Assembly (NCBI RefSeq): GCF_031181705.1
Contig: NZ_JAPSKN010000004.1
Span: 26,518-90,517, forward strand
DNA: 64,000 nucleotides
Direction of reading: 5' to 3'
DNA from: Streptomyces sp.
Lineage (GTDB): Bacteria; Actinomycetota; Actinomycetes; Streptomycetales; Streptomycetaceae
Both the position numbers and the translations under genes were made by a program. The notes under the pieces are model-generated. The model had not been told where the DNA came from and made no database searches. It saw only the letters and a program-made list of their open reading frames with translations. Position 1 is the first letter of the stretch. Each line of letters opens with the position of its first letter. Below, one piece after another: positions 17,504 through 25,706 of the stretch.

Positions 17504-19474
17504 GTGACCACGACACAGCGTCCCCCGTACCCTCCGCCCGAACCGCCCCGCGGATCCGGCGCCGGACACGGCAACGGCCCTGGTGACGGCCGAGAGACCG
17601 CCGCCGGGGCCGGGCACGGGCCTGCCCGGGGGGCTGCCCCGGGGCCTGCCCGGGCGCAGGAGCGCGGATACCGGTCGGACTCGGCTTCCGGTGATGCCAG
17701 ATTCGACGCCCCGGCCTCCGGTGCGGCTTCCGGGAGAGAGCCCGGTGACGGTTCCCCGGGCGAGTACGGGACCGGCTCCGGCGGCGCGTACCGGCCTCGG
17801 TCGGATGGCGCGTACTCGCCGCGTGACGACGGCGGGCGCTCACCGCGTGGCAGCGGCGGATACGCGCCGCGCGACGGTGCCCCGTTCGGGCAGGGCGACA
17901 GCGGTCGCTACGGTCCGGGAGGCGGTGGCGGGTACGAGCCGGACGACGCGGGCGGCTACGGCCGCGGCGACGGTGGCGGATTCGGGTCGGGCGACCGGGG
18001 CGGATTCGGGTCGGACGCCGGTGGCCGCCAAGGCGACGGGTCCGGTGGCGAGTACGGCCCGGGCTCCCCGGGGGCGCGTCCCGGCCCCGGGGGCGGTGGG
18101 CAGGGCCCCGGCCCGGGAGGCGGCGGTCACGGCGCCGGCGGAGGTGACGGGCACGGCCACGGTCACGGGTCGGCGCCGGGCGGTGGGCACGGGCATTCCC
18201 ACAACCACGGTCCGGCCACGCCCGTCTCGACGCATCTGCGCAAGGTCATCGCGGCGATCCTGATTCCGTTCGCCGCGGCGGTGCTGGTGGGTCTCGCCGT
18301 GCTGTGGCCCGGCGGCGCCCCGCCGCACGAGCGCACCGGCGTCGGTTTCGACCGACAGACCCAGCAGGCCACGGTCACCGAGGTCGTGGACATCAGCTGC
18401 AAGGAGGCCGGTGCCTCGGGCGTCCCGCCGACCGGCGACACCTCCACCGCCGAGGGGTCCTCCGCGGTGCAGCAGGAGAACGGCACCTGCAAACGGGCCA
18501 CGATCCGGGTCGACAGCGGCAAGGACAAGGGCCGCACCTTCACCGAGATCGTCCAGCCCGACCAGTCCCGCCAACTGCACGAGGGCCAGGAGGTCGTGGT
18601 CGCCTACGAGCCCTCGGCGCCGCGGGACCTGCAGTACTCCGTCACGGACGTCAACCGGCGGGTGCCCCTGGCGATGCTCGCCGGCATCTTCGCACTCGCC
18701 GTGGTGGCCGTCGGCCGGCTGCGGGGTGTGATGGCGCTGGTGGCGCTGGCCATCAGCTTCCTGATCCTGAACCTGTTCATCCTGCCCGCGATCCTCCAGG
18801 GCTCGAACCCGCTGGTCGTGGCGGTGGTCGGCGCGAGCGCCATCATGCTGATCGCCCTGTACCTGTGTCACGGCCTGTCCGCCCGGACGTCCGTGGCGGT
18901 GCTCGGCACCCTCGTCTCCCTGCTGCTGATCGGCGTCCTGGGATCGGTGTTCATCGGCTGGGCCGCGCTCACCGGCAACACCGACGACAACACCGGTCTG
19001 ATCCACGGGCTCTACCCGACGATCGACATGAGCGGTCTGCTCCTCGCCGGCGTCATCATCGGCTCGCTCGGCGTCCTCGACGACGTGACGGTCACCCAGA
19101 CCTCCGCGGTCTGGGAGCTGCACGAGGCCAACCCGTCGATGGGGTGGCGCGGGCTCTACCGCGCGGGCATCCGCATCGGCCGCGACCACATCGCCTCGGT
19201 CGTCAACACGCTCGTCCTCGCCTACGCGGGTGCCGCGCTGCCGCTGCTCCTGCTGTTCTCCATCGCGCAGAGCAGTGTGGGCACCGTCGCCAACAGCGAA
19301 CTGGTCGCGGAGGAGATCGTGCGCACGCTGATCGGTTCGATCGGCCTGGTCGCGTCGGTGCCGGTCACCACGGCCCTGGCCGCGCTGGTGGTCTCGGCCG
19401 ACCGCCCGGGAACGGAGACCGCCGCGGAACCCGCCGCGGTGCGCGGGGGGAAGGGGCGGCGCCGCAAGCGCTGA
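17504..19474 (+). CDS. YibE/F-family membrane protein with a Gly/His-rich N-terminus
   Basis: A 656-residue protein with a YibE/F-type membrane domain of unknown function. From about residue 245 there are seven to eight membrane spans. YibE/F hallmarks are LPAILQGSNPLVVAVVGA, GWAALTGNTDDNT, GSLGVLDDVTVTQ and RIGRDHIASVVNTLVLAYAG. Between spans 1 and 2 is an extracytoplasmic segment (about residues 270-375) with two cysteines. The first ~225 residues are disordered, rich in Gly/Ser/Arg/Asp with imperfect YG/FG repeats, and end in a His-rich run (GHGHGHGS, HGHSHNHG) that might bind metal. The start is GTG at 17504 (VTTTQRPPYPPP). It diverges from thiC. Confidence 0.82.
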   Translation: MTTTQRPPYPPPEPPRGSGAGHGNGPGDGRETAAGAGHGPARGAAPGPARAQERGYRSDSASGDARFDAPASGAASGREPGDGSPGEYGTGSGGAYRPRSDGAYSPRDDGGRSPRGSGGYAPRDGAPFGQGDSGRYGPGGGGGYEPDDAGGYGRGDGGGFGSGDRGGFGSDAGGRQGDGSGGEYGPGSPGARPGPGGGGQGPGPGGGGHGAGGGDGHGHGHGSAPGGGHGHSHNHGPATPVSTHLRKVIAAILIPFAAAVLVGLAVLWPGGAPPHERTGVGFDRQTQQATVTEVVDISCKEAGASGVPPTGDTSTAEGSSAVQQENGTCKRATIRVDSGKDKGRTFTEIVQPDQSRQLHEGQEVVVAYEPSAPRDLQYSVTDVNRRVPLAMLAGIFALAVVAVGRLRGVMALVALAISFLILNLFILPAILQGSNPLVVAVVGASAIMLIALYLCHGLSARTSVAVLGTLVSLLLIGVLGSVFIGWAALTGNTDDNTGLIHGLYPTIDMSGLLLAGVIIGSLGVLDDVTVTQTSAVWELHEANPSMGWRGLYRAGIRIGRDHIASVVNTLVLAYAGAALPLLLLFSIAQSSVGTVANSELVAEEIVRTLIGSIGLVASVPVTTALAALVVSADRPGTETAAEPAAVRGGKGRRRKR

Positions 19475-19516
19475 TCCCCACGGGCGTGGACCGGATACGG
19501 ATAAGCGTTCCTGCAC

Positions 19517-19564
19517 GGCCCGGCGGCATCCGGTGAAGCGTTCCTCCACCGTGCCGCCGGCCGA
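19517..19564. terminator. possible bidirectional terminator
   Basis: CGGCGGCA (19521-19528) pairs with TGCCGCCG (19552-19559), with further GGC/GCC pairing around a bulge. It lies between the convergent YibE/F gene and ssgA. Confidence 0.4.
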
Positions 19565-19568
19565 GGTC

Positions 19569-20003
19569 TCACCCGGCGCCCTGCTCCGCGAGGATGCGGT
19601 CGAGGGCCTCGTCGAGATGGGCGTCGAAGTCGGCGAGCGAACCCTCCTGGCCCAACGGGACCAGCTTGTCCGTGCGGTCGAGGAAAGCGACCAGCGGCGC
19701 CGTGGACGACCGGAACAGCGCTTGGTCGCTGCCCACCTGAAGCCGGATGAGCACCTCGCCCAGGGCGTCCGGTTCGACCGGCGTGACCCGCACATCGCCC
19801 TCGCCGCACGGCCGGCCGACGCCGTCGATCAGCAACTCCCGTCCGAAAGCCCAGGTCACCGGGGCATCACCGGGCAAGTGAAAGGTCAGCCGCACGGCAT
19901 AGGGATCACTGGTCTCATAGCGCAGCTCCACCGGAATGCGGAAGGAGAGCTCCTCCGACACGAGAAAGCTCATCATGACCTCTGCTTGTACGGACTCGCG
20001 CAT
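19569..20003 (-). CDS. ssgA: SsgA, sporulation and cell-division activator
   Basis: SsgA-like proteins (SALPs) occur in sporulating actinomycetes; SsgA marks septum sites and stimulates sporulation-specific division. The 144-residue product matches SsgA itself closely: MMSFLVSEELSFRIPVELRY, DPYAVRLTFHLPGDAPVTWA, FGRELLIDGVGRPCGEGDVR, HxxLQVG-type RLQVGSDQALFRSS and FLDRTDKLVPLGQE. The ATG at 20003 gives MRESVQAEV; an internal ATG (MSFLV) would give a form of about 135 residues. It lies 100 bp downstream of the IclR-type gene ssgR on the same strand. That pairing identifies it as ssgA rather than another SALP. Confidence 0.93.
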   Translation of the reverse strand: MRESVQAEVMMSFLVSEELSFRIPVELRYETSDPYAVRLTFHLPGDAPVTWAFGRELLIDGVGRPCGEGDVRVTPVEPDALGEVLIRLQVGSDQALFRSSTAPLVAFLDRTDKLVPLGQEGSLADFDAHLDEALDRILAEQGAG

Positions 20004-20102
20004 CGATAACCCCGTCATTCGCCGTCGACTGGCCGGGTACGAACCTCTGACATCTGGTGGAATCTTGCTGAACGTACACAGCAGATCACAAGGAGTGAGT
20101 TT

Positions 20103-20933
20103 TCACATACTGATAGAAAGTGCGAGCGACCCGAGAAGTCGCCCGATCTCGTTCTGCAACTGCCGGGCCACGGGCAGCAGTCGATCCGACTGGTGGGCGG
20201 GCAGGGAGATGGCCACCGTCGCCGCCGTGGTGCCCAAGGTCAGCGGAATCGCGGCGCACACCGCGCCCAGCGCGTACTCCTGACGCTCGATCACCGGTTC
20301 CATCCGGCGGATGCGCTCCAGGCGTCTCAGCAGGCTGTGGTTGTCCCGCACCGTGTAGGGCGTCAGGGGCTGCACGGGATAGCGGTCGAGGTGATCGCGG
20401 CGGGCTTCCTCGTCCAGTTGGGACAGCAGGCACTGGCCGATGGCGTGCGCGTGCCCCGTCTCCCGGAAACCGGCCCACTCCTCGACCGCCGGGTTGCCGG
20501 GGGTGTCGGAGACGCACATGACCTCGATCTCGCCCTCGCGGTAGACCGCGTAGTACACGGGCACGCCCAGCGCGTCCCGCCAGCGCGCGAGGGCGTCGAC
20601 CATCGTGCTGCGACGTTTCTGCCGTGCTCCGCTGCTGCTCAGCAGCTCGGCCGCCTCGCCGAGGAAGAACAGGCCCTTGTCCCGGCGCAGATAGCCCTCG
20701 TGCACGAGGGTGCGCAGCAGGTGGTACGTCGTGGGCAGCGCCAGCCCGGTCTCGCGGGCCAGTTGCTTGGCCGGGGCGCCGTATTCGTGCCGGGCGACGG
20801 TCTCCAGCAGGCGCATCGCGCGCTGCACGGATCCGATGAGGGTCGCCGGGGGCGAGGGCGGGGAGGGGGCCGCCGAACGGGGTTGCGCGGGAACGGTGTG
20901 GAGGTGGACAGGGGCGGTGTCAGCCGGGATCAA
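20103..20933 (-). CDS. ssgR: SsgR, IclR-family regulator of ssgA
   Basis: A 276-residue IclR-type regulator. The winged helix is at roughly residues 33-90 (SVQRAMRLLETVARHEYGAP, AKQLARETGLALPTTYHLLR, TLVHEGYLRRDKGLFFLG). The effector domain follows (DALARWRDALGVPVYYAVYR, ETGHAHAIGQCLLSQL and a late AVCAAIPLT). In S. coelicolor and relatives the IclR-type gene directly before ssgA is SsgR, which activates ssgA. Strand, spacing and order here match. The first ~30 residues are Ala/Pro-rich and probably disordered. Confidence 0.88.
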   Translation of the reverse strand: MIPADTAPVHLHTVPAQPRSAAPSPPSPPATLIGSVQRAMRLLETVARHEYGAPAKQLARETGLALPTTYHLLRTLVHEGYLRRDKGLFFLGEAAELLSSSGARQKRRSTMVDALARWRDALGVPVYYAVYREGEIEVMCVSDTPGNPAVEEWAGFRETGHAHAIGQCLLSQLDEEARRDHLDRYPVQPLTPYTVRDNHSLLRRLERIRRMEPVIERQEYALGAVCAAIPLTLGTTAATVAISLPAHQSDRLLPVARQLQNEIGRLLGSLALSISM

Positions 20934-21139
20934 GGGTCACTCCCGAGGCGCGAGGGGGCAGCCCGTGCGGAGGAACACGGGTGGGGGTGTACGCCGCTCG
21001 CGGGGATGTCCCCGCGTCGAGTTCCGGACTCTATTCGCCTGCCACCGCACGCAGACGGCCCGGGCGGGAAACTTCCCCCGGCCGAGGGAACCGGTGATTC
21101 CAGGCGTTTCCCGCTACCCCCACCGGTTTCCCACCGGTC

Positions 21140-21352
21140 TCACCAGTCGCTGCGCGACGAGGACCCCGCGGTGAACTTCCGTACGACGTAGATCAGTCCG
21201 CCGACCAGTGCCACGAAGACCAGCAGCTTGAAGAGCAGTCCGATGACGAAGCCCACCACGCTGGCGATCAGCCCTCCGAACACGACGAGGGCGATGACAG
21301 GCACCGCGATCCACTTCACCCACCACGGCAGTCCCGTGAAGATCTCTCGCAT
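21140..21352 (-). CDS. small membrane protein, DUF5326 family
   Basis: A 70-residue hydrophobic protein with two adjacent membrane spans (WIAVPVIALVVFGGLIASVV and GFVIGLLFKLLVFVALVGGL) and a short basic, Ser-rich C-terminus (RKFTAGSSSRSDW). The start MREIFTGLPWWVKW is typical of the actinobacterial DUF5326 family, which has no known function. It is one of three minus-strand genes in this stretch but is separated from ssgR by 206 bp and from the cupin gene by 155 bp, so it is probably transcribed alone. Confidence 0.8.
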   Translation of the reverse strand: MREIFTGLPWWVKWIAVPVIALVVFGGLIASVVGFVIGLLFKLLVFVALVGGLIYVVRKFTAGSSSRSDW

Positions 21353-21507
21353 CGCCCTCGTCCTTACCTCTCCGCCCGTTCGAGTGCCGGGTCCTGTCGG
21401 TCCTTGATGTCCTGCACTCGATGCTAGGTCCGGGACGGGGTGCCACGGGGGCCTCGCACCCCTTGTCCTCCCCTGACCGATCCCCTAGGGAACCCGGGGG
21501 CGGCCCC

Positions 21508-21825
21508 TCAGCTCTCCGGCGGAGAGAACACCACCATGACCCGCAGGTCCTCGGTGATGTGGTGGAACTTGTGTGCGACACCGGCCGGCACATAGATCAC
21601 GCTGCCGCGTGCCACCTGGGTCGTCTCCATGCCCACGGTGATCGCCGCCCGGCCGCTCACCACGAAGTACACCTCGTCCTGCTCGTGCGGCTTCTGTGGA
21701 TCCTGCTCGCCCGCGTCCAGGGCGTACAGGCCGACCGACATGTTCCGCTCCCGCAGAAACTGCAGGTAGGCGCCGTCGTTGGCGGCGCGCTCCGCCTCCA
21801 GTTCATCCAGCCGGAATGCCTTCAT
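21508..21825 (-). CDS. single-domain cupin protein
   Basis: A 105-residue beta-barrel protein. Cupin motif 1 is PHEQDEVYFVVSGRAAITVG, with the metal-ligand His and Glu but only one of the usual two histidines. Motif 2 is YVPAGVAHKFHHITEDL with its His. A mononuclear metal site is therefore likely. Small cupins range from enzymes to storage or sensor proteins and this one cannot be assigned. The ATG at 21825 (MKAFRLDELE) starts the fold; an ATG at 21885 would add 20 charged residues and overlap the divergent gene's promoter. Confidence 0.8.
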   Translation of the reverse strand: MKAFRLDELEAERAANDGAYLQFLRERNMSVGLYALDAGEQDPQKPHEQDEVYFVVSGRAAITVGMETTQVARGSVIYVPAGVAHKFHHITEDLRVMVVFSPPES

Positions 21826-21885
21826 CGCCTTGTCCGCCCCTGCCTCTTGTGCCCTTGTCCGATCAGGTCTGCCACGATCAGACAC

Positions 21886-22263
21886 ATGATGAATTTCCTA
21901 GTCAAGACGATCGCCAACGCGGGTGCCCTGGCAGTCGCCGTATGGCTGCTCGACAAGATCACCCTGACCGGTGACAGCACGGGCAAGAAGGTCGGCACCC
22001 TGATCGTCGTCGCACTGCTCTTCGGCCTGGTGAACTTCCTGGTCAAGCCGGTCGTCAAGCTCCTCAGCCTGCCCCTGCTGATCCTGACGCTGGGCCTGTT
22101 CACCCTGGTCGTCAACGCGCTGATGCTTCTGCTCACCTCGTGGCTGGCCGGCAAGCTCGACCTGGGTTTCCACGTGGAGGGCTTCTGGACGGCCGTCCTG
22201 GGCGGCCTGATCATCTCGGTCGTCTCCTGGGCGCTGCACGTCGTCCTGCCCGACGAGGACTGA
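21886..22263 (+). CDS. phage-holin-family (DUF/Mycobacterial 4-TM) membrane protein
   Basis: A 125-residue integral membrane protein with four spans: TIANAGALAVAVWLLDKI, VGTLIVVALLFGLVNFLVKP, LPLLILTLGLFTLVVNALML and FWTAVLGGLIISVVSWALHV. The NFLVKPVVKLLSLPLLILTL pattern is typical of the 'phage holin family / membrane protein of unknown function' group found in many bacteria and usually unrelated to phage lysis. Six bases separate it from ptpA, so it begins a three-gene operon. Two ATGs (21886, 21889) are in tandem. Confidence 0.85.
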   Translation: MMNFLVKTIANAGALAVAVWLLDKITLTGDSTGKKVGTLIVVALLFGLVNFLVKPVVKLLSLPLLILTLGLFTLVVNALMLLLTSWLAGKLDLGFHVEGFWTAVLGGLIISVVSWALHVVLPDED

Positions 22264-22269
22264 GCCACC

Positions 22270-22761
22270 GTGACGTACCGCGTCTGTTTCGTCTGCACGG
22301 GCAACATCTGCCGCTCCCCGATGGCCGAGGTCGTCTTCCGCGCGCGGGTCGCCGAGGCCGGGCTCGACGGCCTGGTGGAGGTGGACAGCGCCGGCACGGG
22401 CGGCTGGCACGAGGGCGACGGCGCCGATCCGCGCACGGTGGCCGTCCTGGCGGAGAACGGCTACTCCACGAGCCACACGGCCCGGCAGTTCCAGCCGTCG
22501 TGGTTCTCCCGCCTGGACCTGGTGATCGCGCTAGATTCCGGCCACCTCGGGGCCCTGCGCCGGCTGGCCCCCACGGAGCAGGACGCGCGCAAAGTGAAGC
22601 TGCTGCGCTCGTACGACCCCGCCGCCGGTGACGACCTCGACGTGCCGGACCCGTACTACGGGGGGCCGGAGGGCTTCGAGGAGTGTCTTGAGATGGTGGA
22701 GGCGGCGAGCACCGGTCTGCTCGCCGCGGTGCGCGAGGACATGGAGGGACGGGCGGCATGA
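22270..22761 (+). CDS. ptpA: low-molecular-weight protein tyrosine phosphatase PtpA
   Basis: A 163-residue LMW-PTP. The P-loop CTGNICRSP (CX5R) is at residues 9-17, and the general-acid loop DPYYGG follows near residue 129, so the active site is complete. The DSAGTGGWHEGDGADPRT segment is typical. The start is GTG at 22270. Close relatives in S. coelicolor (PtpA) dephosphorylate tyrosine-phosphorylated proteins and affect antibiotic production when overexpressed. The stop overlaps the start of the cystathionine lyase gene by four bases (ATGA), indicating translational coupling. Confidence 0.93.
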   Translation: MTYRVCFVCTGNICRSPMAEVVFRARVAEAGLDGLVEVDSAGTGGWHEGDGADPRTVAVLAENGYSTSHTARQFQPSWFSRLDLVIALDSGHLGALRRLAPTEQDARKVKLLRSYDPAAGDDLDVPDPYYGGPEGFEECLEMVEAASTGLLAAVREDMEGRAA

Positions 22762-23942
22762 GTGATTCCGTGACGGGTGACCAGGGCGGAACGACGGGAG
22801 GCGCGGGCCGGGCGGCCGCGGCCCCCGGTGACGGCACGCGCGCGGTGCGGGCGGGGCTGCCCGAGGCGGTCAAGCACGAGCCCACCCTGCCCGGTCCCGT
22901 GTTCGCCGCCCACTTCCACCTGCCGGGCGACCCGACCGGCCCCTACACCTACGGCCGGGACGAAAACCCGACCTGGACGCTGCTGGAGCGCGCCATCGGC
23001 GAGCTGGAGGCGCCCGGCGCGGACGATGCCGAGACGCTCGTCTTCGCCTCGGGCATGGCCGCGATCTCGGCGGTGCTCTTCTCCCAGCTGCGCGCCGGTG
23101 ACGTGTGCGTCCTGCCCGACGACGGCTACCAGGCGCTGCCGCTGGTCCGCGCCCAGCTGGAGGCCTACGGCATCGAGGTGCGCACCGCGCCGACCGGGGG
23201 CGACGCACAGCTCGACGTGCTGGACGGCGCGAAGCTGCTGTGGATCGAGACCCCCTCGAACCCGGGGCTCGACGTGTGCGACATCAGGCGGCTCGCCGAG
23301 GCGGCACACGCGCGTGGAGCGCTGGTCGCCGTCGACAACACGCTCGCGACCCCGCTCGGTCAGCGCCCGCTGGACCTCGGCGCCGACTTCGCGGTGGCCA
23401 GCGCCACCAAGCAGCTCACCGGCCACGGCGACATCCTCCTCGGCTATGTCGTGGGCCGTGACTCCGGGGCCATGGCCGCCGTACGCCGCTGGCGCAAGAT
23501 CGTCGGCGCGATCCCCGGGCCCATGGAGGCCTGGCTGGCCCACCGTTCGATCGCGACGCTCCAGATGCGCGTCGACCGGCAGTGCGCGACGGCTCTGACG
23601 GTCGCCGAGGCGCTGCGCGCTCGGCCCGAGGTGACCGGGCTGCGCTACCCCGGGCTCCCCGAGGACCCCTCGCACAAGATCGCCGCGCAGCAGATGCGGC
23701 GCTTCGGCTGCGTGGTGTCGTTCACGCTGCCCACGCGCGCGCGTGCCGACCGTTTCCTCGACGCCCTGCGGCTCGTGGACGACGCGACGAGCTTCGGCGG
23801 TGTGCGGTCCACTGCCGAGCGGCGCGGACGCTGGGGCGGGGACGCCGTTCCGGAGGGCTTCATCCGCCTGTCCGTCGGGGCCGAGGATCCGGACGACCTG
23901 GTCGCGGACCTTCTGCGTGCCCTGGACGCGTCGGCCGTCTGA
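22758..23942 (+). CDS. cystathionine gamma-lyase-type PLP enzyme
   Basis: Cys/Met-metabolism PLP enzyme of 394 residues. The family pattern is complete: YTYGRDENPTWTLLERAIGE, FASGMAAISAVLFS with the PLP phosphate loop, WIETPSNPGLDVCDI, VAVDNTLATPLGQRPLDLGA with the Asp facing the pyridine nitrogen, and ASATKQLTGHGDILLGYV with the Schiff-base lysine. It probably splits cystathionine or homologous thioethers, but gamma-synthases share these motifs. Residues 1-30 are a Gly/Ala-rich leader not found in many homologues. It is the last gene of the holin-like/ptpA operon; a strong terminator follows at 23952. Confidence 0.88.
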   Translation: MSDSVTGDQGGTTGGAGRAAAAPGDGTRAVRAGLPEAVKHEPTLPGPVFAAHFHLPGDPTGPYTYGRDENPTWTLLERAIGELEAPGADDAETLVFASGMAAISAVLFSQLRAGDVCVLPDDGYQALPLVRAQLEAYGIEVRTAPTGGDAQLDVLDGAKLLWIETPSNPGLDVCDIRRLAEAAHARGALVAVDNTLATPLGQRPLDLGADFAVASATKQLTGHGDILLGYVVGRDSGAMAAVRRWRKIVGAIPGPMEAWLAHRSIATLQMRVDRQCATALTVAEALRARPEVTGLRYPGLPEDPSHKIAAQQMRRFGCVVSFTLPTRARADRFLDALRLVDDATSFGGVRSTAERRGRWGGDAVPEGFIRLSVGAEDPDDLVADLLRALDASAV

Positions 23943-23951
23943 CCTCCCCGC

Positions 23952-23990
23952 GGGCGGTCCGAGCCTCCCCCCTCGTGGCTCGGACCGCCC
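23952..23990 (+). terminator. terminator of the holin-like/ptpA/lyase operon
   Basis: 13-base perfect arms (GGGCGGTCCGAGC / GCTCGGACCGCCC) around a 13-base loop, 10 bp after the stop. Confidence 0.8.
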
Positions 23991-24138
23991 TCCGGTTCCG
24001 CGCGCAAGAACCGTCTGACCAAGGCTAGTTGACTCTCTGTCAGTGTCCAATCACGGTAGCGACAGAGACCTATCGACTTATTTATAGTTGGGCGCGGCCG
24101 GGGCGCCGGGAGCGGGGGCCGACGACGGGAGGGTGTCA

Positions 24139-25044
24139 GTGGACCTGGCCTTGCTGCGGACCTTCGTGACCGTGCACCGGGCCGGCTCCTTCACTCGCGC
24201 CGCCGCCCTGCTCGGTCTCTCCCAGCCGGCCGTCACCTCGCAGATCAGGACCCTGGAACGGCAGCTGGGTCGCCCCCTGTTCCTGCGGCAGGCCCGCGGC
24301 GTGACCCCGACCAGCATCGGCGACGAACTCGCCCACAAGGCCGCGCCGCATCTCGACGCCCTGGTGGAGATCACCGAGACCGGCCTCCACGACCACTCCT
24401 CCTTGCGGACGCTGCACCTCGCGGGGCCTTTGGAGTTCACCGCCGAACGAGCCCTGCCCGCGCTCACCGAACTCACCGGCGAGGACGGGCAGGGCTTCGC
24501 GCTGCGCGCCTCCTTCGGGAACGCCGAAGAGACCCTGGAAGGGCTTTCCGCCGGGCATCATGATCTGGCCATCAGCACGGCCCGTCCGCGGGGCGCCCTG
24601 CTCACGGCGACTGCGCTCTGCGACGAGGAGCACGTCCTGGTCGCCGCCCCGCGCTGGGCCGAGCAGATCGGCACCGGAGATCCGGACCGCAAGCCGGAGC
24701 CGTCCCTGGAGCAGGTGCCCGTGGTGGAGGTTCACGAGTCGCTGCCCTTCGTCTCCCGCTACTGGGCCTCCGTCTTCGACTCACGCCCGGCCGCCCCGGG
24801 CACGGTCGTCGTCCCCGACCTGCGTGCGGTCCTCGCCTGCGTGATCGCGGGGGCGGGACTGGCGGTGCTGCCGCGGTATCTGTGTGCAAAGGCGCTGGAG
24901 CGGGGCGATGTCGTCGCGCTGCACGAGCCGGCGGTGCCGCCCCTGCGCACATACTTCCTGGTCGTCCGGACCGGGACCATGGCCATGCCGCACATCGCGC
25001 GGGCACACGACTGGTTGCAGCGGGCGGCGAGCGAGTGGTGCTGA
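24139..25044 (+). CDS. LysR-family transcriptional regulator
   Basis: A 301-residue LysR-type regulator. The N-terminal helix-turn-helix reads VDLALLRTFVTVHRAGSFTR then AAALLGLSQPAVTSQIRTLE and LGRPLFLRQARGVTPT. The substrate-binding domain runs from about residue 90 to the end, with DLAISTARPRG and GAGLAVLPRYLCAKAL. The GTG at 24139 has GGGAGG six bases upstream and places the HTH at the very N-terminus. A GTG at 24133 and a TTG at 24088 are less likely. The target is unknown; the nearest candidates are the sulphur-amino-acid enzyme upstream and the gene itself. The AT-rich stretch 24050-24090 is a reasonable promoter zone. Confidence 0.9.
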   Translation: MDLALLRTFVTVHRAGSFTRAAALLGLSQPAVTSQIRTLERQLGRPLFLRQARGVTPTSIGDELAHKAAPHLDALVEITETGLHDHSSLRTLHLAGPLEFTAERALPALTELTGEDGQGFALRASFGNAEETLEGLSAGHHDLAISTARPRGALLTATALCDEEHVLVAAPRWAEQIGTGDPDRKPEPSLEQVPVVEVHESLPFVSRYWASVFDSRPAAPGTVVVPDLRAVLACVIAGAGLAVLPRYLCAKALERGDVVALHEPAVPPLRTYFLVVRTGTMAMPHIARAHDWLQRAASEWC

Positions 25045-25176
25045 GCCTCTGGCAAGCGAGTGCGGCGGGGGTCACGAAGGCAGGTCGGCCGGGACTCGGG
25101 AGCGGGGGTCACGGGGCGCCGGGCCGCTCAGGGAAGGCCCGTCACCCGGGGCACCCGCCCGGTGACATGTCGCGAT

Positions 25177-25190
25177 GTTTCACGTGGAAC
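25177..25190. other. parS-like site (one mismatch)
   Basis: GTTTCACGTGGAAC, one base off parS, about 20 bp upstream of the Nudix start codon. Confidence 0.5.
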
Positions 25191-25211
25191 CAGCCGGGCC
25201 ACATTTCCCCC

Positions 25212-25694
25212 ATGACCGTCCGACCCGTGGTCAAGCGCACCGCCCGCGCCGTTCTCCTGGACGGTGACGACCTGATCCTGATCAAGCGCACCAAGCCGGG
25301 CCTCGATCCCTACTGGGTGACGCCCGGCGGCGGGGTCGAGCCCGACGATCCGACCGTCGTCCACGCCCTCCACCGGGAGGTGTACGAGGAACTCGGCGCG
25401 AAGATCGCCGATGCGGTGCCCTGCTTCGTGGACACCGTGGAGCACATCGGGGAGGACGGTGGCGCCACGGGTGTGAAGGTGCAGCACTTCTTCGTCTGCC
25501 GCCTGGAGTCCATGGACACCTCCCTCCGCCACGGCCCCGAGGTCGACGAACCCGTCGGCACGTACGAGATCGTGCGCGTGCCGTTCACCCGGGTCGGCAT
25601 CGCCTCCGTGCATCTCGTTCCGCTGTCGCTGCGGCACTACCTCGACGGCAACATCGAGGGCGTACGGGCCATGCACGCGCCTGACCTGGGCTGA
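25212..25694 (+). CDS. Nudix hydrolase
   Basis: A 160-residue Nudix-fold protein (RTARAVLLDGDDLILIKRTK, YWVTPGGGVEPDD). The Nudix box is recognisable in GGGVEPDDPTVVHALHREVY followed by EELGA. The catalytic REUXEEXGU half is intact, but the first conserved Glu of GX5E is a Pro, with two Asp just before it. It is therefore a slightly divergent Nudix enzyme, with unknown nucleoside-diphosphate-type substrate. The ATG at 25212 starts MTVRPVVKRTA; ORF extensions upstream run through non-coding sequence and the parS-like site. It ends 12 bp before the convergent flavohaemoglobin-like gene. Confidence 0.87.
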   Translation: MTVRPVVKRTARAVLLDGDDLILIKRTKPGLDPYWVTPGGGVEPDDPTVVHALHREVYEELGAKIADAVPCFVDTVEHIGEDGGATGVKVQHFFVCRLESMDTSLRHGPEVDEPVGTYEIVRVPFTRVGIASVHLVPLSLRHYLDGNIEGVRAMHAPDLG

Positions 25695-25706
25695 GGCCAG
25701 GGCGGA

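Noticed and set aside
17840..19795. Minus-strand open frame of about 651 codons across the YibE/F gene
   Set aside because: Asp/His/Gln/Arg-rich antisense shadow that also overlaps ssgA; no coding features.
21886..22263. Prophage remnant, suggested by the holin-family match
   Set aside because: No other phage gene is nearby, codon use is native, and this holin-family label covers ordinary chromosomal four-span proteins.
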